A DNA stretch of 64,000 bases from Edaphobacter flagellatus (GCF_025264665.1 NZ_CP073697.1:4197501-4261500); one strand, 5' to 3'. Shown: positions 8,520 to 17,812, counted from the stretch's first letter. Program-made: numbers and translations. The notes: a model not told the origin generated them from the letters alone.

Positions 8520-9346
8520 TCCTGTATTTGAGAGTAGCGCGAGTCCTGAGATGGCCCGTAGTCAACCTCGATAAGGAACAATCCTTGAGGTGGAGCCGTG
8601 GGCCCCGCAGCCGACCGTGAACGCGCTGCGACGATGGCTGGGATCGCGCTGGCAGGAGTACGTCCTCGCCCCACATCAACGAAAGTGCCGACAAGATTTC
8701 TCACCATATGGTGCAGGAAACCGGAGCCGGTGACGCTGTAGATCAGAAGCCCATCCTCACTGCGCCTCCACGTCGAGGCAAAGATGCTGCGAACAGCGGA
8801 TTTGCCTGCCGCGGGTACATCGTTGTCCTCGCCGTCGTCCTCGACTGTCCGCAGGCGGAGATCCGGATCACTTGCGGCAAAGGACGTGAAATCGAACTGG
8901 CCGACGACATGCGCCGCCGCCTGCTGCATCGCGGCTAGATCGAGCGGCCAGGCGCAGTTCCATACAAAGGGAGCAAGCGTAGGCAGACAGATGACCTGGG
9001 GAGCAATGCGATATTCATAGGTCTTGCGGCGGGCACTGTGCCGGGCGTGAAAGCTGGACGGAGCCTCTTCAATCGAGAGAATGCGGATGCTGCCCGGCAG
9101 AAAATTATTCAGGGCGCGCTGCAGATTCGGGCCGGGGATGGGCGATTCCAGGCTGAAAGAGGCGACCTGCCCCAGGGCATGCACTCCAGTATCGGTTCGT
9201 CCCGAACCCTGAGGCAGCACGGTTTCACCGGTGATCTGGTGCAGGGCCTGGGCGAGCGTGCCCTGGATGGTAGGCAGACCCGGCTGAATCTGCCATCCGT
9301 TATAGGGGGTGCCATCGTAGGCAACCGTAATCTTCCAGTGGGGCAT
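8516..9346 (-). CDS. truA: tRNA pseudouridine(38-40) synthase TruA
   Basis: Converts uridines 38-40 of the tRNA anticodon arm to pseudouridine. The catalytic aspartate is D52 in the invariant GSGRTDTGVHALGQV segment. Other family landmarks are AYDGTPYNGWQ near the N-terminus, FHARHSARRKTYEYRI and the C-terminal FLHHMVRNLVGT. Length 276 is close to the 270 of E. coli TruA, and the frame is intact. It is the first gene of a minus-strand operon with two hydrolases and a permease; such linkage looks like read-through organisation rather than functional coupling. A 380-base intergenic region upstream should hold its promoter. Confidence 0.95.
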   Translation of the reverse strand: MPHWKITVAYDGTPYNGWQIQPGLPTIQGTLAQALHQITGETVLPQGSGRTDTGVHALGQVASFSLESPIPGPNLQRALNNFLPGSIRILSIEEAPSSFHARHSARRKTYEYRIAPQVICLPTLAPFVWNCAWPLDLAAMQQAAAHVVGQFDFTSFAASDPDLRLRTVEDDGEDNDVPAAGKSAVRSIFASTWRRSEDGLLIYSVTGSGFLHHMVRNLVGTFVDVGRGRTPASAIPAIVAARSRSAAGPTAPPQGLFLIEVDYGPSQDSRYSQIQE

Positions 9347-9763
9347 GAGGCTTCATTTTGCACGGTATCACGAAGAGAATGCGAATACAGAACAGTCCCG
9401 CAGAGCAGTGAACAGGTGGGATTGATATACTTAGCGCGTCGCAACTCAGTGAAAAAAATAGTGTAGACGGTGGAACGAAGCGAAGTAGGACTGCGTATCA
9501 GTGGCCATCCGTCTTTCTTCGGTTCGGAAAAAGAGTGTCAGACCGGTAACGATGATTTAAAGAGTCCTCGGATAGATACCAAACGTCTTAAGAAGCTACG
9601 GATGCAAAATCTGGTTCAGAAAAGCCACTGAAGTTTAGAGGCACTCAGGCCTGCTACTCGTAGTGTGAGTCCAGCCAGAGAAAACTTTGTGAGATCCGGC
9701 GATCATGCCCTGGCATGGCGTCCCGGGTAAATGAAACCGGTGAGAAGAGTTGGAGAGCGTATC
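9347..9763. other. Divergent intergenic region, truA / tolC-like
   Basis: About 417 bases with no credible gene. It must contain the promoters of the two divergent genes. The only structured element I see is a perfect short inverted repeat, CATGCC at 9704-9709 and GGCATG at 9712-9717, roughly 45 bases before the TolC-like start, which could be a small operator. A TATACT hexamer near 9426 resembles a -10 box but has no convincing -35 partner. Confidence 0.3.
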
Positions 9764-11881
9764 GTGAGAGTAAAGGACATGCAGGCAGCAGTAAGCACCG
9801 TTTTGCTGCTGATGAGCGTGAGCACACAACCAGTCATGGCGCAGCAAACCGCGCCGAGCCCAACCACTCCGGCACCGGCACAGCAGACCGTAACCGACAC
9901 AACGGGTACACCCGGCCTGCCACAGGCTCCGGCCCCCAAGTTGACTGAGCCGCTTTATCTGCGGAACACGAAGGTGGACTATACCCAGCCAAAGAGCCAC
10001 CTCTGGAATCCCCTTGCTCCCTATACCACGACCACCGTGCCCCAGGAGCGGCTGGGCAACACGGCAAGGCTCGATCAGCTATTGCGTGACGGCAAGATCT
10101 ATCTGAGCCTCTCCGACGCTGTGACCCTGGCTCTTGAGAACAACTACGATATCGAGATCGCGCGTATAAACCTCGATATCGCTGATACCGATATCCTGCG
10201 TACGAGGGGTGGTTCAACCCTGCGTGGTGTCTCGACTGGCCTTGTCGCCAACACACTCGGCGGTACGACATCGACGATCACCGGCGGCGGCGGCCCTGGA
10301 GGAACCTCGACCTCCTCGGGTGGCAGCGGCGCCGGCGCATCGGGCCTCGTGCTGAGCACCAATGGTGGTGGTCCGGCGGTAGAACAGCTTGACCCCGTGC
10401 TGACCGGAAACATCCAGTACGATGCCTCCAACACCCAGCAGACCACGACCTTCATCACCGGAACGGACACGCTGAAACAGAACACCGGAACCTACAACTT
10501 CGGATATCAGCAGGGCTTCCTCACCGGAACGCTGTTCAACTTCACCTTCAACAATTCGCGTACGACGACCAACAGCATCCGGTCCAACTACAGCCCGCAG
10601 GTGAACTCCTACTTCCAGGCCAAGGCAACGCAGCACCTGTTGCAAGGCTTCGGACCCTGGCTCAACGGCCGCTATATTCTGCAGGCGAAGAACGACCGTC
10701 GCATCACCGACTCCGCCTTCCGTCAGCAGCTTCTCTACACCGTCACCCAGGTGGAGAACATCTACTGGGGCCTGGTGAGCGCTTATGAGGACGAGCAGGC
10801 CAAAGAACGCGCTCTCACGCAATCCACACAGTTGACCTCCGATAACCGCAAGCAGCTTGAGATTGGCACACTGGCTCCGCTCGACGTCGTAAACTCCGAT
10901 TCACAGGTAGCGGCCGACAAGCAGGCCCTCGTCGCTTCGCAGACCAATCTTGAGTACCAGCAGCTTCTGATGAAGCAGGCCATTGCGCGCAATCTGAATG
11001 ATCCGCAGCTTTCGGCTGCTCCAGTGATTCCTACCGATCGCGTTGGACTGGATCGCCTTCCGGAAGAAGACACCCCCATCGAAGATCTTGTTCGTCAGGC
11101 CTACGCCAACAATCCTCAGATTGAGCAGGCCACGCTGAACATGAAGAACAACGAGATCACGATCAAGGCCTTTAAAAACGGTTTGCTGCCGACGGTAGAT
11201 GCTTATGCCTACTATGGTGGATCGGCTCTCGGTGGTGCACAGAACCCGGCTCTTGCCTGCGGAACGGATACCAATGGCAATCCGATCACCTGCCCGCCCG
11301 GCACGGTGAAAAACACGGGCTATAGCGATGCGCTGAGCAACGCCTTCAACAATACCTATCCCGATAAAGGCGTGGGTGTAAACATTACCATCCCGTTGCG
11401 CAACCGTGTTGCACAGGCCGACCAGGCTCGTTCGCAGATGGAGTATCGTCAGTCGCAGATGCGTCTGCAGCAGCTCTACACGCAGATCCGCATTCAAGTC
11501 ATCAACGGCCAATACGCGCTGACGAACGACCGTGCGCAGGTGCAGGCAGCCCAGGCCGCTCGCGACTTTGCTGCACAGAGCCTGGACGCCGAGCAGAAGA
11601 AATACAAGCTTGGCGCCTCGACAACCGCATTGGTTCTCCAGCAGCAACGCAATCTGGCAACCGCAGACAACAATCTGATCTCGTCAACGGCTGCTTACGC
11701 CAGAGACCGCGTGGCGCTTGGTCAGCTGCTCTCAAACCTGCTGGATAAGTACGGCATCAATATTCAGGACGCAGCAACCGGCAATATCACGCAGCCGCCG
11801 GTGGTTCCGGGCCTGACGGCTCCTAAGCAGCCTGAGGCGCCGAAGCCGATTTCAACCACTCCTGCACCACCTCAGCAATAA
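9764..11881 (+). CDS. TolC-family outer membrane protein
   Basis: Outer-membrane channel of the OEP family used by efflux pumps and type I secretion. The GTG at 9764 is preferred over ATG 9731 because GGAG at 9752-9755 is 8 bases upstream and it starts a normal signal peptide ending PVMA-QQ. Two OEP repeats can be traced: helices around SLSDAVTLALENNYDIEIA, ALTQSTQLTSDNRKQLEIG (with APLDVVNSDSQ), and the second half ending SLDAEQKKYKLGASTTALVL. About 705 residues is far longer than E. coli TolC (about 490), owing partly to a Gly/Ser/Thr-rich insertion (about residues 165-215) and an N-terminal Pro/Thr-rich linker. No periplasmic adaptor or pump is adjacent, so its partner is encoded elsewhere. 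Confidence 0.88.
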   Translation: MRVKDMQAAVSTVLLLMSVSTQPVMAQQTAPSPTTPAPAQQTVTDTTGTPGLPQAPAPKLTEPLYLRNTKVDYTQPKSHLWNPLAPYTTTTVPQERLGNTARLDQLLRDGKIYLSLSDAVTLALENNYDIEIARINLDIADTDILRTRGGSTLRGVSTGLVANTLGGTTSTITGGGGPGGTSTSSGGSGAGASGLVLSTNGGGPAVEQLDPVLTGNIQYDASNTQQTTTFITGTDTLKQNTGTYNFGYQQGFLTGTLFNFTFNNSRTTTNSIRSNYSPQVNSYFQAKATQHLLQGFGPWLNGRYILQAKNDRRITDSAFRQQLLYTVTQVENIYWGLVSAYEDEQAKERALTQSTQLTSDNRKQLEIGTLAPLDVVNSDSQVAADKQALVASQTNLEYQQLLMKQAIARNLNDPQLSAAPVIPTDRVGLDRLPEEDTPIEDLVRQAYANNPQIEQATLNMKNNEITIKAFKNGLLPTVDAYAYYGGSALGGAQNPALACGTDTNGNPITCPPGTVKNTGYSDALSNAFNNTYPDKGVGVNITIPLRNRVAQADQARSQMEYRQSQMRLQQLYTQIRIQVINGQYALTNDRAQVQAAQAARDFAAQSLDAEQKKYKLGASTTALVLQQQRNLATADNNLISSTAAYARDRVALGQLLSNLLDKYGINIQDAATGNITQPPVVPGLTAPKQPEAPKPISTTPAPPQQ

Positions 11882-11907
11882 ATTGACGTGGTAGTATCTC
11901 CACATAA

Positions 11908-11942
11908 GCCCGGGCCCCCTGTGGGACCGGGTTTTCTCTTTT
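11908..11942 (+). terminator. Rho-independent terminator after the TolC-like gene
   Basis: GCCCGG at 11908-11913 pairs with CCGGGT at 11927-11932, with inner C/G pairs, and is followed by TTTTCTCTTTT. It lies 27 bases after the stop, a standard intrinsic terminator. Confidence 0.8.
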
Positions 11943-12021
11943 GAGCGAACGTTTCTGTTTCTTGCCGGTGTCACTGCAGGGACAACAGATGAAAGAGTGA
12001 CTCGACTACACTTAGATAGAC

Positions 12022-14181
12022 ATGGAACAGAAACAGGAAGAGAAACAGTTGAATGGATTATCGAAGGCAGCCTCTGCCTATCTTCGCTCGGCGATGCATC
12101 AGCCGGTTGACTGGCACGAGTGGAGCGAGGAGGCCTTTGCCCTCGCAGCCGAGGAGAACAAGCCGATCCTTCTGGATATCGGGGCTGTCTGGTGTCACTG
12201 GTGCCATGTTATGGATCGCGAGTCCTACGAGAATGAGGAGACTGCGAAGCTCATTAACGAGCATTACGTTGCGGTCAAGGTAGATCGAGACGAGCGCCCC
12301 GACGTGGATGCGCGCTATCAGGCTGCTGTCGCTGCCATCAGCGGACAGGGCGGCTGGCCGTTGACCGCTTTCCTGACTCCTGAAGGTAAACCGTATTTTG
12401 GCGGCACATATTTTCCGCCGGACGACCGGCACGGCCGCCCCGGCCTTCCGCGCGTGCTGCGGACCATGGCTGAGGCCTTCCGCAAGCGCCGCGATGAAGT
12501 GAACGAATCGGCTGGAAGCGTCATGGCGGCTATCGAGCACAACGAGAGCTTCATGGGGCGCATTGGAAATCCCGGCCCGGAGCTTGTGGCCAAGCTGGTA
12601 AATGCCATCCTGAAGCAGTTCGACGCACGCTCCGGTGGCTTCGGTTCGCAGCCCAAGTTTCCGCATTCGGGCGCCATCGACCTCCTGCTCGACGCCTCTT
12701 CGCGTGTCTCCGTCGGGGATGGAGAAGTCGTCGGCGAACAGTCAAAAAATGCTGCCATGTCGACCCTGCAGAAGATGTCGCGCGGCGGCATCTACGATCA
12801 TCTTGCCGGAGGGTTCCATCGCTACTCCGTCGACGACCGATGGGTCGTGCCGCACTTCGAAAAGATGGCCTACGACAACAGCGAGCTGCTGAAGAACTAT
12901 GTTCACGGCTTTCAAAGCTTCGTAGAGCTGGACTTCGCACGCGTCGCCAAAGAAATTATTCGTTGGATGGATGAGTGGCTGAGCGATCGGGCCCGCGGCG
13001 GGTTCTACGCTTCACAGGATGCCGACTTCTCGCTCGACGACGATGGCGACTACTTCACCTGGACGCGCGAGGAAGCGGCGGATGTGCTCTCCGTCGAAGA
13101 GCTGGCCGTCGCCAGCGCCTACTACGACATCGGCGAGATCGGCGACATGCACCACAATCCCGCGAAGAACGTTCTGCACATTCGTGGGACCATCGAGGGC
13201 GTTGCCAAATCCAACGGTATCTCCGTCGACCGTGCAAAGGAGCTGCTCGCTTCAGCGAAAGAAAAGATGTATGCGGCGCGCTTGAAGCGCCCCACACCCT
13301 ACGTCGATAAGACGGTCTACGTTAGCTGGAACGGCATGTGCATTTCGGCCTACCTCGAAGCGGGCCGCGTTCTCGATCTTCCTGAAGTACGCGCCTTTGC
13401 GCTGAAGTCGCTTGATCGTGTGTTGATGCATGCGTGGGACCCGCAGCGTGGCTTGGCTCATGTTGTTGCCTACGGAGAAGGCGAGACTGCCCGGCAGCGG
13501 ATCGCAGGCATCCTCGACGACTATGTTTTTCTCGGCCATGCAGCCTTGGACGCATGGGAGATGACCGGCGAGATGCGTTACTTCAGCGCGGCACAGGCGA
13601 TTGCCGATGCCATTGTTCAACGCTTTTACGATCCCGTCAGCGGAGGATTCTTCGACACCGAGACAGCTGCCGATGGTGAGAAACGGATCGGCGCCCTCGC
13701 AACACGGCGCAAGCCATTGCAGGACACGCCTACTCCTGCGGGCAATCCCGTCGCTGCCGCGCTGTTGCTTCGTCTTGAGGCGCTGAATGGACGCGAAGAC
13801 TACGCTGTGAAGGCCCTCGATACGCTTGAGACCTTTGCGGGCATCGTCGAGCACTTCGGGCTGTATGCCTCCAGTTACGGTCTGGCGCTGCAGCGTATGG
13901 TGCAACGGCCGGTGCAGATATGCATCATCGGCGATGGTGCCGATGCACGCCGGCTTGAGGCGGTTGCGCTGGCCCGCTATGCGGTAAACAAGAGCGTCAT
14001 TCGCTTCCGCCGCGATCAGCTTGCCGAACTGCCGCCTATGCTTGCCGAAACCCTGCCGCATCTGCCGCAGTTGAAAGACCCTGCATCAGGAAGCATCGCA
14101 GTCGTGTGCAACGGCAAGGGTTGCCTCCCGCCCGTGCACACCGTCGATGAGCTGATCGCTGCCATGAATCAGGCCCTGTAA
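12022..14181 (+). CDS. DUF255 / thioredoxin-like and six-hairpin glycosidase-like protein (YyaL/SPATA20 family)
   Basis: Conserved 719-residue protein. The N-terminal thioredoxin-fold domain (about 5-165) has the family hallmark VWCHWCHVMDRESYE with C58-x2-C61, then KVDRDERPDVD and GWPLTAFLTPEG. The rest (about 200-700) resembles an (alpha/alpha)6 barrel of N-acylglucosamine 2-epimerase type, with GGFGSQPKFPHS, GGIYDHLAGGFHRYSVD, FEKMAYDN and SQDADF motifs. Despite wide conservation no reaction is firmly assigned. There is no signal peptide. It stands alone between a terminator and a convergent MscS gene. The stretch before the ATG has only a poor ribosome-binding site, so the exact start is less certain than the identity. 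Confidence 0.9.
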   Translation: MEQKQEEKQLNGLSKAASAYLRSAMHQPVDWHEWSEEAFALAAEENKPILLDIGAVWCHWCHVMDRESYENEETAKLINEHYVAVKVDRDERPDVDARYQAAVAAISGQGGWPLTAFLTPEGKPYFGGTYFPPDDRHGRPGLPRVLRTMAEAFRKRRDEVNESAGSVMAAIEHNESFMGRIGNPGPELVAKLVNAILKQFDARSGGFGSQPKFPHSGAIDLLLDASSRVSVGDGEVVGEQSKNAAMSTLQKMSRGGIYDHLAGGFHRYSVDDRWVVPHFEKMAYDNSELLKNYVHGFQSFVELDFARVAKEIIRWMDEWLSDRARGGFYASQDADFSLDDDGDYFTWTREEAADVLSVEELAVASAYYDIGEIGDMHHNPAKNVLHIRGTIEGVAKSNGISVDRAKELLASAKEKMYAARLKRPTPYVDKTVYVSWNGMCISAYLEAGRVLDLPEVRAFALKSLDRVLMHAWDPQRGLAHVVAYGEGETARQRIAGILDDYVFLGHAALDAWEMTGEMRYFSAAQAIADAIVQRFYDPVSGGFFDTETAADGEKRIGALATRRKPLQDTPTPAGNPVAAALLLRLEALNGREDYAVKALDTLETFAGIVEHFGLYASSYGLALQRMVQRPVQICIIGDGADARRLEAVALARYAVNKSVIRFRRDQLAELPPMLAETLPHLPQLKDPASGSIAVVCNGKGCLPPVHTVDELIAAMNQAL

Positions 14182-14192
14182 GCCGCAGCCGG

Positions 14193-15131
14193 TTAGGTTT
14201 TGATTGCCGGTTGTTGTGGCGCAGCCGTAGGGTCTGCCTTCTGAGTAAGCACCATGTTGGTGGTCACACCCAGGGGGATGCCTTCTTTATCGAAGGCGAG
14301 AATGATGCGTCGGCGCAGTTCGCGCAACACCGGATCGCGCTGGTTTGCACGCACACGGATGTTGATCGGATAAATCACCTCGCGTCCTCGTATATCGTTC
14401 ACGCCAAGGATGTCAGGATCATTGATGGCAATATCCTTGAACGCCGAGTCGTTGCGGATCTCGCCTGCCACCTTGCGTAGGAGAGCCATGACCTGATCAG
14501 GATTCGCGCTGGCGTCGACAGAAACGGGCAGCGATGCGATAGAGAAATCGCGTGACAGATTCGCAACGACGCCGATCTGGCTGTTGGGAATGACATAAAG
14601 TGTCCCATCGCTGTCGCGCAGCCGCGTGCTCCGCAAAGAAAGCGCCTCCACCGTACCCTTCTGGCCAGCGATCGTAATCACCTCGCCGACGTTGTACTGG
14701 TCTTCCAGCAAAATGAAGATTCCATTAATCATGTCCTTAAAAACAGACTGTGCCCCCAGGCCAACGCCAACACCCAGGATGCCGGCCGACGCCAGAATCG
14801 GCTGATAGGGGATATCGAAGATCGTCAGCACTTGAAGAAAAGCGAGAAAGCCCAACACGCCATAGGCCGTTGCCCGCAGGATCGACGCCATCGTCCGAAG
14901 CTGTGCCGCGCGACGGAAGTTGCCCACCTGCTGCTCGGCCCTCTGGTTCAGACGTTTGACGAAGAATTGAACGACCCTCCACAAAATGAAGAAGATAATC
15001 AGCACGGCCACCAGCTTTGGCAGCTTTGTGCTGATGAAGGACGCAATATCCTGGTGCCATTCTGAGGCCAGGATGCGGGAGAGCCGTTCGTCCTGGGCAA
15101 TCTCTTGCGGTGTAAACGTCAGAAGGAGCAT
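14193..15131 (-). CDS. MscS-family small-conductance mechanosensitive channel
   Basis: Membrane channel of 312 residues that should open on hypo-osmotic shock. Hydrophobic segments lie at about 37-58, 85-107 and 112-130; the last one is the glycine/alanine-packed pore helix (SAGILGVGVGLGAQSVFKDMINGIFI). The beta domain follows with the family motif GQKGTVEALSLRSTRLRDSDG and IPNSQIG. The C-terminal cytoplasmic domain ends with the usual KEGIPLGVTTN-type segment. It converges with the DUF255 gene and is divergent from the pair of small secreted proteins, sharing a roughly 100-base promoter region with them. Confidence 0.9.
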   Translation of the reverse strand: MLLLTFTPQEIAQDERLSRILASEWHQDIASFISTKLPKLVAVLIIFFILWRVVQFFVKRLNQRAEQQVGNFRRAAQLRTMASILRATAYGVLGFLAFLQVLTIFDIPYQPILASAGILGVGVGLGAQSVFKDMINGIFILLEDQYNVGEVITIAGQKGTVEALSLRSTRLRDSDGTLYVIPNSQIGVVANLSRDFSIASLPVSVDASANPDQVMALLRKVAGEIRNDSAFKDIAINDPDILGVNDIRGREVIYPINIRVRANQRDPVLRELRRRIILAFDKEGIPLGVTTNMVLTQKADPTAAPQQPAIKT

Positions 15132-15231
15132 GATACAAACAACTCGCTTTCGCTAAAGGTCTGCATCCAGAATGCAGGAGTTGCTCTGCTGAATGCAAAA
15201 GTACAGTCAGGCAAGGGAAGGAGGGCTACAG

Positions 15232-15636
15232 ATGAGAAAACAATGGTTAGGGTACGGAACGCTGACAGTTCTCGTCGCCGCCTCGTGCACTCTTGGTTTT
15301 GGCCAGCGGTCCGGCAGTGGTAGCACCACAACAACGATGCAGCCTCCCGCTACATCCACCTACCCACCTGTTATGTCCCCGATGGGAGGAATCAGTCCAG
15401 CTGCAGGCGACATTCCCGACATGATGAATGGCCGCATCGCTGCGCAGCAGGCCAAAACTCGTAACTTCGAGCGGCAAAAAAAACTGGAATCCGACACGCA
15501 AAAGCTGGTAGGGTTGGTGACCGACCTGAAGGCACAGGTCCAGGGCGATAAGCAGCTATCACCCGCCGATATCAGCAAACGGGCCGAAGAGATTGAAAAA
15601 CTGGCCCGTAGCGTGAAAGACAGGATGAAGGGATGA
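15232..15636 (+). CDS. Small secreted protein, tandem paralogue 1
   Basis: No known family recognised. The ATG at 15232 has a near-perfect AAGGAGGG ribosome-binding site and opens a signal peptide (MRKQWLGYGTLTVLVAASC); a GTG/ATG further upstream would spoil it. After a Ser/Thr/Pro-rich segment the mature part is a charged helix-rich region: MMNGRIAAQQAKTRNFERQKK, LESDTQKLVGLVTDLKAQ, and the C-terminal signature KRAEEIEKLARSVKDRMKG. It overlaps the next gene by four bases (ATGA), and that gene encodes a protein with the same C-terminal pattern. The helical region looks like a coiled coil. Probably a periplasmic structural or binding protein; no function is claimed. Confidence 0.7.
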   Translation: MRKQWLGYGTLTVLVAASCTLGFGQRSGSGSTTTTMQPPATSTYPPVMSPMGGISPAAGDIPDMMNGRIAAQQAKTRNFERQKKLESDTQKLVGLVTDLKAQVQGDKQLSPADISKRAEEIEKLARSVKDRMKG

Positions 15637-16019
15637 AACACGCAGTTGGATGGATCGTTTTGGCTCTGCTGATGTGTAGTTTCCAGGCAGTTCCAAAGAT
15701 ACAAGCCCAGCAGGGGGCAATCTCTACAAGTTCAGCTATTCAAGCAATGCCCGCCACCGTCGGCGGGCATTCCTCTTGGATGAATGCTTATCTCGACATT
15801 CTCTCTGCTCGCATGATCAACGAGCGCAGGCAGCAACAAAACGCCAATCGACAGAAGCAAATCGAGACCGACACAAGCCGCCTTGTAGATCTGGCGACGG
15901 ATCTCGAAAAGCAGATGCAGGGAGAGAAGACGTTATCTCCGGAAGACCTCGGCAAGCGCGCCGCAGAGATCGAAAAGCTCGCCCGCAGCGTGCGTGAGCA
16001 CATGAGGGGCAGCTCCTGA
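15633..16019 (+). CDS. Small secreted protein, tandem paralogue 2
   Basis: Encodes 128 residues with a signal peptide (MKHAVGWIVLALLMCSFQA, cleavage near IQA-QQ). The body repeats the plan of the preceding gene: a basic ARMINERRQQQNANRQKQ helix, IETDTSRLVDLATDLEKQM, then LSPEDLGKRAAEIEKLARSV. About 25 of the last 60 residues can be matched to its neighbour by eye, so the pair most likely arose by duplication. The 4-base ATGA overlap means the two are translated together, in roughly equal amounts. It converges on the subtilase gene with only two bases between the stops. Function unknown. Confidence 0.7.
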   Translation: MKHAVGWIVLALLMCSFQAVPKIQAQQGAISTSSAIQAMPATVGGHSSWMNAYLDILSARMINERRQQQNANRQKQIETDTSRLVDLATDLEKQMQGEKTLSPEDLGKRAAEIEKLARSVREHMRGSS

Positions 16020-16021
16020 CG

Positions 16022-17575
16022 CTATTTGTATAACAACGCTGCTGGCAGATTGATCTCCAGTGCTGGCAGTGTGGGTGTGGCCGGAGTCGCGGTTGCTCGC
16101 AGGGCCGTGACAATCGTAGCCGCGTCCCATTCAGAATGCGCCGCGCGCAGCAGTGCTGCCGCGCCCGCAACCAGTGGAGCTGAAGCGCTGGTACCGATTG
16201 CCTGCACATAGGCAGAGTGGCCAAGGTTGAAGCAGCCGAAGCTATGCTGGTGGTCGGCCGGAAGTCCATCCTGTGTACCCGGTATGCCTGAGCTGCACGC
16301 CCCCCGCACCCATCCGCTCACGGCCATCTCACCCCCCATCGGATAGCTGCCTCCCGGAGCAGCCAGTGCATTCAGCGGTGCTCCATAGTTGGAGTAATAG
16401 CTCAGCGAAAGTGGTCCCGCCTTGCACATGGCCCCGTTCTGCGTATCCTCCATGCAGTCCGGATTCGTAGAGGCGACCACGGCGAGCACTCCCCGCGCTT
16501 GTGCCGGAATCTCGATATAGCGTGGATTGGCGAGGTTGTAGCCATCGTTGCCTGCTGCCGCCACCAGCACCGCGCCAGCCTGCATCGCTGCATAGGTCAC
16601 ACGGTCGAACGCAGTCTTCGTTCCCGCGCCGTCTCCTGTTGCAAGATCGATCGTGGTTCCCAACGACATCGAGATCACATCGGCGTGGTTTGCAATCGCA
16701 TCGTCGATGCCCTGGATCACCCAGCTCAAAAGACCACTGGCCGTGCCTGCTACGCAGCGGTCCGTGTCTGTGCCTCCGCTCATCGCAGCCGGTACACGCT
16801 CCAGCACCTTGATGTTGAGAATTGTCGCCGCAGGAGCCACACCAATCACGCGGCCAGTGCCCGGCCCCAGAGCAGCCGCAGCAAGCGATGCCGTCCATGT
16901 GCCATGTCCCGCCTGATCGCGCGGAGAGCCGTCATCGCAGATGCTCGGCAACGCGCTCTGATCCACCTCAGACAGGTTGAGCGCCAGGTTTGGCGCCAGG
17001 TCGGGATGCGATGCATCCACGCCACTGTCGAGGATGGCAATGCGAACCCCCTTGCCCGTCGTCGTGTCCCACGGACCATGTATCGGCCCTCCCGGAACAT
17101 TGTTTCCATACCCTCCGGCCTGACGTACTGCCCATCCCTGCGGTGAGTTGTAATAGGTATCAAAAGCCGCCGCCCCGATGGCAACAGAGAAGACCGGCTC
17201 AGGCAAGGCAGGAGCAACACGAACCCTGTGCGCCGTTACGATGCGGTCGTGCAGCACGTACTCCACTCCGGGTTGCGCAGCCAGCCGCTGCATCGTCGCA
17301 CGGTCGTCTCCAATTTGATAACCATGCACGCGGGCCTCAGGTCGTCGCGCGACCGTGATGGTGACCATACCAAGCTGCTCGTGCCTCGCCAGCACTCTCC
17401 CGCCCGCAGCCGCTATGCGAGCCTCGACATCGCCGGGAACTCCTGTCTGCTGGTAGACCACGATATAGCGGTCGGGCACAATCCCGGTCGAATCCGCCGC
17501 ACTCTGCGCGCCGACATGCACGGCAGAAAGAACAAGAATTGGCAGAAAACTGCAAAGACGGCGGCAGATCGACAC
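16022..17575 (-). CDS. Secreted subtilisin-like serine protease (S8)
   Basis: Exported endopeptidase of 517 residues. A signal peptide (LPILVLSAVHVGA) is followed by an inhibitor I9-like prodomain to about 120 (DRYIVVYQQTG, with VTITVARRP), then the catalytic domain. Triad residues are D183 (AILDSGVDASHPDL), H224 (AGHGTWTAS) and S463 (GTSASAPLVAGAAAL), with the oxyanion Asn in VLVAAAGNDGYN. The protease domain resembles the proteinase-K/kexin-like bacterial S8A group and carries several Cys residues that may form disulfides. It converges with the two small secreted proteins and is divergent from the pyrophosphatase gene. Confidence 0.9.
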   Translation of the reverse strand: MSICRRLCSFLPILVLSAVHVGAQSAADSTGIVPDRYIVVYQQTGVPGDVEARIAAAGGRVLARHEQLGMVTITVARRPEARVHGYQIGDDRATMQRLAAQPGVEYVLHDRIVTAHRVRVAPALPEPVFSVAIGAAAFDTYYNSPQGWAVRQAGGYGNNVPGGPIHGPWDTTTGKGVRIAILDSGVDASHPDLAPNLALNLSEVDQSALPSICDDGSPRDQAGHGTWTASLAAAALGPGTGRVIGVAPAATILNIKVLERVPAAMSGGTDTDRCVAGTASGLLSWVIQGIDDAIANHADVISMSLGTTIDLATGDGAGTKTAFDRVTYAAMQAGAVLVAAAGNDGYNLANPRYIEIPAQARGVLAVVASTNPDCMEDTQNGAMCKAGPLSLSYYSNYGAPLNALAAPGGSYPMGGEMAVSGWVRGACSSGIPGTQDGLPADHQHSFGCFNLGHSAYVQAIGTSASAPLVAGAAALLRAAHSEWDAATIVTALRATATPATPTLPALEINLPAALLYK

Positions 17576-17667
17576 AGGAAATTACCTCGGCGGTTGACTC
17601 TTCTCTCCTATAGATCGGCACGAGTGAAAAAGACTCGAGAGCAATCCCTGCGGATGTGCTATTACTT

Positions 17668-17721
17668 GGGTCAATGTTCCCCCGTTCGATAACCGGTGGA
17701 ACCCTTCGAGTACATTGACCC
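17668..17721 (+). promoter_or_regulatory. Candidate structured leader upstream of hppA
   Basis: Arms GGGTCAATGT (17668-17677) and ACATTGACCC (17712-17721) are a perfect 10-bp inverted repeat enclosing 34 bases that can form inner pairs (GTTC with GAAC). It ends about 90 bases before the hppA ATG. Only a short T-rich stretch follows, so it is not a strong terminator by itself. It does not match the fluoride, magnesium or other riboswitch cores I can recall. Function is inferred from position only. Confidence 0.4.
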
Positions 17722-17812
17722 TGTTTAGAGACCCATGCTCTAATTGCGCCTTCAATGAAAGCACCCCTTCATCTGTCGAACTGAAGTTGGTAAATCGCAA
17801 GGAGATCAGTGC

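Noticed and set aside
17668..17812. Fluoride (crcB) riboswitch ahead of the pyrophosphatase gene
   Set aside because: Considered because fluoride inhibits pyrophosphatases, but the conserved core elements I know are not visible; only an unexplained hairpin remains.
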